A stretch of 23,293 nt of DNA from positions 1 to 23,293 of the forward strand of contig LT649491.1 in the NCBI GenBank assembly GCA_900128395.1, read 5' to 3'. Below the pieces are notes generated by a model. It saw only the letters and a program-made list of their open reading frames with translations, was not told the DNA's origin and ran no database searches. Below, one piece after another: positions 14,705 through 22,957 of this stretch; positions within the stretch are counted from its first letter, which is position 1, and every line of letters starts with the position of its first letter. This stretch comes from Stramenopiles sp. TOSAG23-2 (taxonomy: Eukaryota; Sar). The translations under genes and the position numbers were made by a program.

Positions 14705-16261
14705 TTACAATCCTTTTGCTTTCTTTTTCGTTGGGCCTTTCGCTCTTGTGGCCTCAATATATTTTACTTCTCGTGGATCCATCAACCCAGTAAGCTGTAA
14801 TTTTCCATGTTTATCTACATCGTAACATAAATCTTGTGGTGAACTGCCGCCATAAATAGCAAATAATGCTGCCCATACAAATCCTAGTGAACCAAAAATA
14901 TAAAATACAGGCTCCCATCCCAAATAATGCTCAATAAGTGGTACACACATCATAGCAATGACAATCCCAGCATACACACCATTTTCTGTAATAGTTACTA
15001 ATATATCCTCCTCATCTCGTGGGAACCATTCACTAAATAAACTATAAACCGCTGGAAAATTTACACCCTCACCGGTACCCATTAAAAATCGTACTAAAAC
15101 TATTAACCATGGATGCACTGCACTGGGAGGTGTTAAAATGGTAAACAGTGACCACCATATAACGCCGAAAATCAAAACGTTCTTTGCACCCCATCTATCT
15201 GATAAATAACCACCAATTAGATGAGATGCCATTAAGCCTAGGAAAAACACACCGAAACAGATTCCTTCAAAGGATTTTGTCCATCCATATTTCTTTGCCA
15301 TTGGGATCATCGTTGCGCTTATATTGGCACGATCCATGTAGCAAATCAAATCAGCCATGCAACAAAATATCATAATATTCCATCGTCTAGGCCAATATTT
15401 AGCCCATATGGAATTTTTTTCAACGTTGTTAAAGTCTTTGGTATCTTGATCTAAATTATTATAATGATCCTCTACAACTTCTTGTGGAAAAATTGGTGTA
15501 AAGGAACTAAATCCCATATATGAAATAAATGATACGATATTAACACCTAAGGCGACAGCAAATGCATTTTCATAATGACCTCTACGCTTTACTAATGCAC
15601 CAGTTATAACCGACGATAAAAAACCAGCACCAGTCGCAAATTCATGTGTCAATGCCATGATTGAACCTGCATATTTTGCACCTATATCAATAACATTTAC
15701 AGCTACACCAGCTATGAAGCTTGCATTTAAAACGTACATAATATTTACAACCCAAAAAGCAACCCATGGTTTACCCACAGGTATTCGTGTCAAAGCTGCG
15801 AAACATCCAATATTTCCTGTATAACATATGCATGCAAGCGTTCTGCGTGTTCGTTTTAATGACCATCGAAAAGATGCGTTTTTTGTCCCAATTGGCTTGT
15901 AAAGGTTCCTATTTGGATCGTCCTCAGCTCCTGCATGCAACGTATTCTTTAATATACCAAAAAATATTACGAATGGTACAGTTAAACCAAAAGGTACAGC
16001 ACTCATGTATGCAGCTGTATGCTCTTTCATACCCATTTCGTGCAAATATGAAGGTAACCACGTAACTATCATAAAAAACGAGTAGTAAAAGCCAAATTTC
16101 GCGATACCCAACGCCCAGACAGGAGTACTTGTTAATATTTCTCCCCATGGTACATCCTCCGAAGGAGTCACTTTTTCTGGATCTATGGTTTTCTCCGAAT
16201 GCATTGGGTTTTGAATGCTTTTTTTATCTATTAAGGAATCATTCTCCTCTTCAGTGGACAT
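14705..16261 (-). CDS. SLC17-type MFS transporter with its two halves in swapped order (circular permutation), 518 aa
   Basis: An anion-transporter-like MFS protein with ~12 membrane helices, but rearranged. Residues 38-258 match the second half of SLC17 proteins such as sialin: VPWGEILTSTPVWA (after the central loop), TWLPSYL, SAVPF, then DIGAKYAGSIMALTHEFAT (TM11) and TM12. Residues 290-475 match the first half: RRWNIMIF..ICYMDRANIS (TM1), GVFFLG..IGGYLSDRWGAK (TM2 plus MFS motif A), FTILTPPSA, RFLMGTGEGVNFPA (TM4), the loop before TM5, then WEPVFYIFGSLGFVW and SSPQ (TM6). Both ends lie in what is normally the central cytoplasmic loop, and a ~30-residue acidic linker (259-289) joins old TM12 to old TM1. 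The frame is unbroken and the start is ATG 16261. Substrate unknown. Tandem with Pus3. Confidence 0.88.
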   Translation of the reverse strand: MSTEEENDSLIDKKSIQNPMHSEKTIDPEKVTPSEDVPWGEILTSTPVWALGIAKFGFYYSFFMIVTWLPSYLHEMGMKEHTAAYMSAVPFGLTVPFVIFFGILKNTLHAGAEDDPNRNLYKPIGTKNASFRWSLKRTRRTLACICYTGNIGCFAALTRIPVGKPWVAFWVVNIMYVLNASFIAGVAVNVIDIGAKYAGSIMALTHEFATGAGFLSSVITGALVKRRGHYENAFAVALGVNIVSFISYMGFSSFTPIFPQEVVEDHYNNLDQDTKDFNNVEKNSIWAKYWPRRWNIMIFCCMADLICYMDRANISATMIPMAKKYGWTKSFEGICFGVFFLGLMASHLIGGYLSDRWGAKNVLIFGVIWWSLFTILTPPSAVHPWLIVLVRFLMGTGEGVNFPAVYSLFSEWFPRDEEDILVTITENGVYAGIVIAMMCVPLIEHYLGWEPVFYIFGSLGFVWAALFAIYGGSSPQDLCYDVDKHGKLQLTGLMDPREVKYIEATRAKGPTKKKAKGL

Positions 16262-16820
16262 ATTATAATATTATGTGGAAAAATCCTCGAAATAGAAAGA
16301 ACTTAATTTACGATAATGTTTAACATATGCATCTACTTGTTATGTCATTGTTATTCCTGTATAAAAAGTATATAATATATATATCTTATCATAGTTACAA
16401 TATTATAATATATGCTGGTCAGGTATTTGCGATGGATATTGAGAGGAGCTATACTATACTACTGTGTGCTGTAGTATTTGTTGTTGTTCCTCCTTTTGCC
16501 TTTTGCTTTTTGCCCTTCCGTTGTTCTATATAGGTAGATAGCTCTCCTCTAGACTACCACTAGCAGCAAATCTGTACCTCGGATAAAAATAAGTTACAGT
16601 TGATTCATCTGTATTTCATACTGTACCAGGTATAATTAAGGCTGAACCGCACATTTCGGCGTGTGCACGTGTTACCAAGTAGAGTTAGGGCTAATTTAAA
16701 TTTGCCCTATACTAGCTAGTATAGTTTTTTGAAATAACGTCGTGTTGTGTTCCGACTATATAAGCCTATATATACTATGATATTATTCGTACAAAGTTGT
16801 GAGATCCCAGGAGATATATT
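16262..16820. other. Intergenic region upstream of the transporter
   Basis: No gene is seen in ~560 bp between two minus-strand genes. CTATACTATACTAC lies at about 16451, and CTATACTAGCTAGTATAG forms a perfect palindrome at about 16708-16725. A G+C-richer patch runs 16480-16530. It probably holds the transporter promoter and the Pus3 3' end. Confidence 0.4.
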
Positions 16821-18338
16821 TTATACTCTATCTCTACCTCGTATAGCTCTTTCCCGTTCACTTAAAATGCCATTCTTAGCAATACCAATGGTTTTGCTTT
16901 TCTGTATCAATCGATTTCTTTCCTCAAGACGCTTTTCACTTAAATTATTGATTCGCTCTTCATACGACATTGCAGTCGTTCGATTTAATAAGCTTATATA
17001 TTCGCCACTACTTTCATGACCAGAAATATAATCTGACAATCGGGACTTTATAGGTTTTTTTGTAGAAATAAAATGATTCTCGTCATCATCATCATCATCA
17101 ACAACAAGAAGCTTATTATTGATTTTGGTATTCGTTGAAGAGGAAGTACTCTTGTTTACCGTTGTGCCTTCCTCGACAGCAACTTTACTAATACTTTTAT
17201 TGTACGATTTTTGTGCAACATTTATAAATTCTCGCATCATACAAGCTTTAACTGCATATTCATGCCATAAATCTTCATATCGTTTTAATAACCATTTCAT
17301 AGCATGTTCACTGGTATTAAATGACACTTCTTTATAATTAGTTTTATATAATACTAATGGACCTTCGTTTGACATGTTGTATTGTGGTCGCCTTGGGTGA
17401 TTTACAACATTTAATAATGTTGAAATTATCGGTGGATCTTCTTTACCACTTCCTACCAGAAATAAGACAGCTGTCATCATACGTACTTGATGCCATAAAA
17501 AGGCAGTACCTTCAATTTCAAACATATACATATCAGTGTCATTGATTCCATTCTCTTCATGACCAGTCGAACATTCATCTTCGTTGTTGCCATTAACTTT
17601 ACAGATATCAAATCTAAATATTTTACGTTTATAATTGCTAACGGCGATAACATTCATTTTACAAAAGTTACGAAAGTCATGCTCACCAATAAATAATTTA
17701 GCAGCAAGACGCATATCATTAATATTCATTTGACGTTTTGGAAAATAATATCTATATATGCGTGATAATGGGCTGAAACGTGCACTGAAATGAGCTGGAA
17801 TATCTGACCAAGCCAATATTTTTATATCGGTTGGTAAAAGCCTATTTATCATGTTTACATAATCTAACTCTTCGTGATGTGGTAATAAAGAATTGTTATT
17901 ATTATTGTTGCTATCATTATTGTTGTTGCTGTTATTATTATTGTTGCTGTTCTTTTCATTCGGATTATCATTGATTGATGAAGCAAGTTGTTTCGAACGT
18001 AAATAAATTGATATAACTTGCCCAACTGCACTTACTCCAGCATCTGTTCGGCCACTTAGTGAATACGAAGACGATTTCCTATCTACAATTAAACAAGTCT
18101 TTTTCAATGCCTCAAATAAATAATGCTCAATAGTTTCTGTAGTATCCGCTTGAGATGCATATCCACGATATTTATGTCCAAAATATGCAACATGCAGGGC
18201 GACATATCGTTTTTTATATTTCGTCACATCAAATTGTCTTCGTGTCTTTTTTTTCTTTTGCCTTTTCCGTGGTTTTCCATTATTACCATTATTCTTTCCG
18301 TTGGCATTATTGTAATTATTATTTGATGATCGCTTCAT
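16821..18338 (-). CDS. PUS3: tRNA pseudouridine synthase, Pus3/Deg1 type (TruA family), 505 aa
   Basis: Makes pseudouridine at positions 38/39 of the tRNA anticodon stem-loop (family knowledge). The TruA fold is complete: YVALHVAYFGHKYRGYASQ, the catalytic motif SGRTDAGVSA with Asp99, ILAWSDIPAHFSARFSP, YRYYFP, EHDFRNFCKMNV and GTAFLWHQVRMM followed by HPRRPQYNM. The NFCKM and HPRRPQY motifs favour Pus3 over Pus1. Eukaryotic Pus3 usually has Lys after the catalytic Asp; here it is Ala, as in bacterial TruA. The first 34 residues are Asn/Lys-rich and could be a nuclear targeting signal. A ~25-residue Asn/Ser run (127-150) and an Asp run near the C-terminal extension are low-complexity insertions in loops. 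It is intronless, with ATG at 18338, and is divergent from the DRC8 gene. Confidence 0.92.
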   Translation of the reverse strand: MKRSSNNNYNNANGKNNGNNGKPRKRQKKKKTRRQFDVTKYKKRYVALHVAYFGHKYRGYASQADTTETIEHYLFEALKKTCLIVDRKSSSYSLSGRTDAGVSAVGQVISIYLRSKQLASSINDNPNEKNSNNNNNSNNNNDSNNNNNNSLLPHHEELDYVNMINRLLPTDIKILAWSDIPAHFSARFSPLSRIYRYYFPKRQMNINDMRLAAKLFIGEHDFRNFCKMNVIAVSNYKRKIFRFDICKVNGNNEDECSTGHEENGINDTDMYMFEIEGTAFLWHQVRMMTAVLFLVGSGKEDPPIISTLLNVVNHPRRPQYNMSNEGPLVLYKTNYKEVSFNTSEHAMKWLLKRYEDLWHEYAVKACMMREFINVAQKSYNKSISKVAVEEGTTVNKSTSSSTNTKINNKLLVVDDDDDDENHFISTKKPIKSRLSDYISGHESSGEYISLLNRTTAMSYEERINNLSEKRLEERNRLIQKSKTIGIAKNGILSERERAIRGRDRV

Positions 18339-18345
18339 TATTTTC

Positions 18346-18391
<46 letters not shown>

Positions 18392-18972
18392 TAGATAGAT
18401 AGATATAATTGATATTATGACATACATTGTACATTATTATTTATTAAATTAATAATAATAATATGAGTAATAATAATGTGTAGATGAGTGATGATATGTT
18501 AACCTTTAAGTCATCATTTCAATCATTGAAATAAAGCAAATCAATCAAATAGATTAAATCCTATAAATCATCCTTAATTATAATCTTCTTAGCTACGTAG
18601 CTAGTACGTTTAATACTTTAATATACTAGTACGTATAAAATATAAAAGCAGTCGTGTATTCTACTTCTTAGTATAAGCAGGCCATTACCATAGACTATAA
18701 TATTGATCAGTGTGGTGGTAATAATATACCTGGGAGGCCGACAAAGGAATAAAAACTAAAAACGGCCACGCTCAGTTTAATGTACAGCAGTGCTACATAT
18801 CACTGAGCTGTGTGATAGTCGTTATGCACTTATATAATATATATATTTCACAAACCTTGTATAGCAAAGACACACGTAATATAATATATAACACTACAAA
18901 GAATACATATAGATAAATATCAGATATTACATTTAAACTAGATCAATTTTTTTTTAAGAAAGAAGGTAGAAA
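18339..18972. promoter_or_regulatory. Divergent upstream region between 18338(-) and 18973(+)
   Basis: No gene is seen in ~630 bp. A compound microsatellite abuts the minus-strand gene. ATACTAGTACGTA lies at about 18621. A G+C-richer patch runs 18700-18820, including GTGGTGG and CAGCAGTGC words. Both promoters are presumed to lie here. Confidence 0.4.
18345..18405. repeat. Compound (TA)n(GA)n(GATA)n microsatellite
   Basis: Continuous TA repeats (about 18345-18370) run into AG repeats (about 18371-18390) and then GATA units, seven bases upstream of the Pus3 ATG. It sits in the 5' leader or core promoter, so its length could affect expression. Confidence 0.95.
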
Positions 18973-19497
18973 ATGGCAGAGCAAAAAGTTGCACCAGTCG
19001 AAGTAATAAGCGAGGAAGTACTTGCAAAAAGAAAGAAAAAAATTGAAGAAGCATTTGCTTTATTTGATCCGGAAGGAAAAGGATGTTTAATACAAGAAGA
19101 AGTTAGTACAGCTATGAGGTATTTAGGTGCATTTCCAAGTGAGCGTGAAGTAGTTGAGACCGTTTTGCCAGACATGATGGAGGATGAGCCTACGGCATTT
19201 GTTACATATGAGAAATTTGAAAAAAAAATGTTAGAAGTTATGGCACAAAATTTATATGAACCTGATACAGATGATATTTTATTAGCTGCATTTAAAGCTA
19301 TTGATACCGATGAAAAAGGGTACATAGATGCTGACCGTATGCGTGAATTGTTATCGACTTATGGTACTGCATTTCGTCCGAAAGAAATCGATGGTTTCAT
19401 GAGTCGTGCAAAAGATATGGAAACAGGAAGAATTTATTTTGAAGATTACATAGCATTATTCTCACAAGAAGTGGAAGAGATGGAAAATGAAGCATAG
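18973..19497 (+). CDS. DRC8: EF-hand protein, dynein regulatory complex subunit 8 (EFCAB2) homologue, 174 aa
   Basis: A calmodulin-superfamily protein of the nexin-dynein regulatory complex in motile cilia. From memory it aligns along its length with human EFCAB2: KKKIEEAFALFD, YLGAFPSEREV, DEPTAFVTYEKF, YEPDTDDILLAAFKAID, KGYIDADRMRELL and GRIYFEDYIALF. It has two EF-hand pairs, but the loops look poor for calcium. Loop 1 (D32-E43) has Glu and Lys at positions 3 and 5, and loop 3 (D111-R122) has Lys at 5 and Arg at 12. That is typical of structural EF-hands. The start at ATG 18973 follows an A-rich leader. It implies a motile flagellum. Other calmodulin-like proteins are the alternative, but the YEPDTDDILLAAF-type signature favours DRC8. 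Confidence 0.85.
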   Translation: MAEQKVAPVEVISEEVLAKRKKKIEEAFALFDPEGKGCLIQEEVSTAMRYLGAFPSEREVVETVLPDMMEDEPTAFVTYEKFEKKMLEVMAQNLYEPDTDDILLAAFKAIDTDEKGYIDADRMRELLSTYGTAFRPKEIDGFMSRAKDMETGRIYFEDYIALFSQEVEEMENEA

Positions 19498-20061
19498 GTT
19501 ATTATATATATTTGATAAAAAATGGAGGAAATATCAAATATATTATTATTTTTATATAATAAAAAAATAATAAAGTGGTGCAGTCCAGCAGTGCATGCCA
19601 GCATGTACACGGTGCCCTCGTCTATTTCGTGCACTTAACTCTTGAGGAGCGAAGCGACGAATAGTAGCCAGCATGCAATGCACCAATAAAATAATATTTT
19701 TGCATTTTTTTTTATATTATTAAAACAAACACAGAATTTGTCCAGATCGATCACAAGCCATTTTTTACTTCCTCTCCATACTATTCTTATGCTAAATAAA
19801 CAGTGCTATGTTCTTGAAGACTACTTTTTTAAGGGTTCCGAAACAGATTTGTAAAACTTACGCCCAGATCGGTTAGCATGCAATAGCACTAAAACACAAA
19901 TGTAAACTTTCCGTCCAAGCTCAGGTACTTATTCAGAGAGAAGATATATTGTACACTACAGACAGATGTGCTATAAGATCGAAGAACAAAACAAACAAAA
20001 ATTTTAAATTGAAATCATATAAGATATAGATATATGTATTGATATTATAAGAAGAACACAC
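19498..20061. other. Intergenic region with a ~110-bp imperfect inverted repeat
   Basis: No gene is seen in ~560 bp. GGTGCA (19577-19582) and TGCACC (19679-19684) bound a G+C-richer patch in which TGCATGCCAGCATG and CAGCATGCAATGCA pair imperfectly. The patch could be a small inverted-repeat element or a structured RNA. GAGCGAAGCGACGA inside it resembles the GCAAGCGAAGCG near 198. The rest is A+T-rich and presumably contains the promoter of the next gene. Confidence 0.4.
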
Positions 20062-21063
20062 ATGACATCATTGAATCTTTTGTCGCGCCCACGGCGAAAC
20101 CGGGTAAATGACGCAATACGTAAATTTCATAGTGAAACATGGTTAGGTCCACAACACTTTGTATTGCCATTATTTATTCATGATTCGGAGGAAAATGTTC
20201 CTATATTATCGATGCCTGGATGCTCCCGTTTAAGTTTAAAAGGTATGATGGACGAGGTACGTGGAGCTGTAGAGGATGGAATCACTTCTATTGAATTATT
20301 TCCAGCTATTGCAGAAGAATTAAAAACTGCCGATGGCAAAGAATGTTATAATTCAAATGGTTTAGTTCCAACTGCAATAAAAATGTTGAAAAAGGAGTTT
20401 CCAAATATAGTGATCGTGACAGATGTAGCTTTAGACCCATATTCATCTGATGGTCATGATGGTATCGTTGATGCTACTTCAGGTAAAATTTTAAATGATG
20501 AAAGTGTCGCCGTCCTGTGCAAACAAGCCCTTTGTCATGCCAGGGCTGGTGCGGACATAATTGCGCCGAGCGATATGATGGATGGCCGTGTCGGTGCAAT
20601 ACGAAAAGCATTGGATAGTGAAAATTTCAAAGACATATTGATTTTATCTTATACCGCTAAATATGCATCTTCATTTTATGGACCATTTCGGGAAGCATTG
20701 GATTCAGCGCCTAAATTTGGTGATAAGAAAACATATCAAATGGATCCAGGGAATGCACGTGAAGCAATTCGGGAATTACAATGTGATGAGAGTGAAGGTG
20801 CTGATATATGTATGGTGAAACCAGCAATGCCATATTTAGATATTTTGCAACGACTTCGGCAAAATACGACATTGCCATTAGCTGCATATCAAGTAAGTGG
20901 TGAATATGCAATGTTAAAAGCTGCATCTCAAAATGGATGGCTAGAAGAAAAAAAAGTTGTAATGGAATCATTATTGTCCATACGACGCGCAGGAGCAGAT
21001 ATAATTTTTACATATTTCGCGAGACAAGCTGCAAGATGGTTAAAAGAAGACAAAATGTTTTAA
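20062..21063 (+). CDS. Delta-aminolevulinic acid dehydratase (porphobilinogen synthase), plant/algal type, 333 aa
   Basis: Condenses two 5-aminolevulinate molecules to porphobilinogen, the second common step of haem synthesis. The sequence is complete for the family: RPRRNR, FVLPLFIH, DVALDPYSSDGHDG, APSDMMDGRVGAIR, SYTAKYAS with Schiff-base Lys200, YQMDPGNAREA, MVKPA with Lys253, and AYQVSGEY. In the metal-site segment (121-134) animal and yeast enzymes have three cysteines; here there are Asp residues, as in plant and algal enzymes that use magnesium. The REALDSAP and QMDPGNAREA regions suit the form with the allosteric magnesium site. Only ~8 residues precede the conserved RPRRNR, so no plastid or mitochondrial leader is evident and a cytosolic location is likely (inference). 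Intronless, ATG at 20062, converging on the PRPP synthetase gene. Confidence 0.96.
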   Translation: MTSLNLLSRPRRNRVNDAIRKFHSETWLGPQHFVLPLFIHDSEENVPILSMPGCSRLSLKGMMDEVRGAVEDGITSIELFPAIAEELKTADGKECYNSNGLVPTAIKMLKKEFPNIVIVTDVALDPYSSDGHDGIVDATSGKILNDESVAVLCKQALCHARAGADIIAPSDMMDGRVGAIRKALDSENFKDILILSYTAKYASSFYGPFREALDSAPKFGDKKTYQMDPGNAREAIRELQCDESEGADICMVKPAMPYLDILQRLRQNTTLPLAAYQVSGEYAMLKAASQNGWLEEKKVVMESLLSIRRAGADIIFTYFARQAARWLKEDKMF

Positions 21064-21397
21064 AAATATGCGAGAATCGTATGAATATTAATACTCGTAT
21101 AATATAATATATATATTATATATATATCATTATTTTATGATATTAAAATATAAATGTACGCGTATTTTAATTTTTTATTCCTACTCATGACAATTCGAGT
21201 ATATATAATTAATGCATTAAAGCATATGATAACTTTCCTACTCTCATATTAATTAAAATACTATAATACTCATGAAGTACTACGCACGATTTTATATGAA
21301 ATCATGCGCACCAGAAAGAGGCTGACGCCGCAGACTACACACGCGTACGAAGTACTTTATTATTAAATAATAATCATTTTAGTATCCACATTAAATT
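21064..21397. other. Convergent 3' region
   Basis: No gene is seen in ~330 bp. An ATATAATATATATATTATAT palindromic tract lies at about 21100-21125. A small G+C-richer patch runs 21300-21350. No copy of the repeat family found in the other convergent gaps is present. Confidence 0.4.
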
Positions 21398-22957
21398 TTA
21401 CTCCTTTCCTTGTGCAGCATATCTATTTTCCCTATTTTGCGCTTGATATGCTGTAAATTTCTTTAAAGATTCTCGATCATGTATCCTACGTATACATTCT
21501 GCAACTACACCACCAATAGACACACGAACAATCCTATTATCAACCTTATTTTTTACTGCATGCCATTTCTCTTCTTCCGTTCGCAAATCAGGTATTGTAT
21601 TTGTAACTACTATTAAATCTAGCTCTTTCGCATTATTTAAACGTTCGTATGCATTTTCACTAAATAAACCATGTGTTGCAAAAGCAAATATACGCTTTGC
21701 ACCATTTCTTTTTAAATATGCAGCACGTTGTATTAAGCTCCTCCCTGTATCAATTAAATCATCAACAATGACAACGTCTTTACCTTTGACATTACCAACA
21801 AGATCAAGATTTGTTTTCAAAAGCTTTGGCTTATCACCATCTTCTACACCGCTAGCACTATTATCACTTCGTAAACGATGTGGGTATAAAACATCTGCCA
21901 TACGAAATTTACTATTGTCATCTCCTTCATGATCAGCCGTTTCTGGAATAAATAATGCAACACTAACATCCATTTTTTCCAGCTTGCCATCTTTCCAACG
22001 ATAACCACTACCCAATAAACCAGATTGAAAATCTCTAGTTTTTTTCGTACATGTTGGATTTGCACTAACTATCACAGCATCTTTGGAGACGATTGGTCTG
22101 AAATATTCGACGCCAGCATATGTTGCTTCAATACAATCAACCGGTGCACTATTTGCAAAAAAACCTTCAATTTCTCCTTGACCTGGTGGTTGTAGATCTA
22201 CCGAAACTATACGATCTACACCCATTGTTACCAACATTTGAGCTATATCCGCACTAGCAATTGCAGCAGTAGATTCTTTATTTTTGCTTCGTTGCATGCT
22301 TTGCCCACCTACTTCCAATTTGTAACCATAATATGGAATTACAGCCGTAATTCGTTTCGCAGATGCACGGCGAAAAGCGCTAACCATTAATAATAATTCC
22401 ATTAAATTATCATTTGTTGGTGGACAAGTTGGTTGTATAATGTAGCAGTCGCAGCCACGGACACTTTCACCAATACGTATATTAATCTCACCATCAAGAA
22501 ATTTGCCACTTTTTATATCTGACAAACGAGTCCCTAATTTTTTCGCAATTTCTTTTGCTAATTCTGGATTCCCACTACCAGCAAATAATTTAACGTGTGT
22601 ATCCATAATAGAAAATTTAGATTCACCAGTATCAGTTGAAGGAGATGGTGTTTCTATGACTGGTGATATCGCTTTGGCTGAGGTTAAAAAATTTCTATTG
22701 TCTGTGTCATTATTGTCGATGTCATTAGATTTCCAGTTGGAATATAACATACCTGATGAAGCTAAAGCAATAGCTGCGCCACCAATTATTATTTTTGTAG
22801 TATGATTATTAAAATTTGTATTTTTTTCATTACTAAAATATCTTTTACTATGTTTTACTTTTCTCTTCCGAAACAATTCCATGTTTCTATTCTTGTAACT
22901 ATAAACCCTCAGGGTTCTAATACTTTTCATGGGATACATATGTTTAAAAAACATCAT
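21398..22957 (-). CDS. Ribose-phosphate pyrophosphokinase (PRPP synthetase) with mitochondrial-type leader and membrane anchor, 519 aa
   Basis: Makes PRPP from ribose-5-phosphate and ATP for nucleotide, His and Trp synthesis. Residues ~122-519 are the PRPS fold: LFAGSGNPELA, KFLDGEINIRI, the P-T-C-P-P-TNDNLMELL region, IPYYGY, VDRIVSVDL, the PRPP loop DVVIVDDLIDTGRS (394-407), and VVTNTIPD. The first ~50 residues are basic with no acids until Glu27 (RTLRVYSYKNRN, then KRYFS), like a mitochondrial presequence. A hydrophobic helix follows at 54-72, then a flexible acidic linker. It is therefore probably anchored in a mitochondrial membrane (inference). Relative to human PRPS1, the active-site loop is rewritten (LEVGGQSMQRSKNKE), His130 aligns with Gln256 and Asp171 with Asn300. 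An insertion sits around 340-385. Normal PRPS is ~318 aa. Confidence 0.9.
   Translation of the reverse strand: MMFFKHMYPMKSIRTLRVYSYKNRNMELFRKRKVKHSKRYFSNEKNTNFNNHTTKIIIGGAAIALASSGMLYSNWKSNDIDNNDTDNRNFLTSAKAISPVIETPSPSTDTGESKFSIMDTHVKLFAGSGNPELAKEIAKKLGTRLSDIKSGKFLDGEINIRIGESVRGCDCYIIQPTCPPTNDNLMELLLMVSAFRRASAKRITAVIPYYGYKLEVGGQSMQRSKNKESTAAIASADIAQMLVTMGVDRIVSVDLQPPGQGEIEGFFANSAPVDCIEATYAGVEYFRPIVSKDAVIVSANPTCTKKTRDFQSGLLGSGYRWKDGKLEKMDVSVALFIPETADHEGDDNSKFRMADVLYPHRLRSDNSASGVEDGDKPKLLKTNLDLVGNVKGKDVVIVDDLIDTGRSLIQRAAYLKRNGAKRIFAFATHGLFSENAYERLNNAKELDLIVVTNTIPDLRTEEEKWHAVKNKVDNRIVRVSIGGVVAECIRRIHDRESLKKFTAYQAQNRENRYAAQGKE

Noticed and set aside
15394-15490. The transporter as two adjacent half-genes or an assembly chimaera
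   Set aside because: There is no stop, no second promoter-like A-rich leader and no splice signals at the join; the linker is ordinary coding sequence in one frame. An assembly error cannot be fully excluded without reads, so it is listed as a check in the finding.
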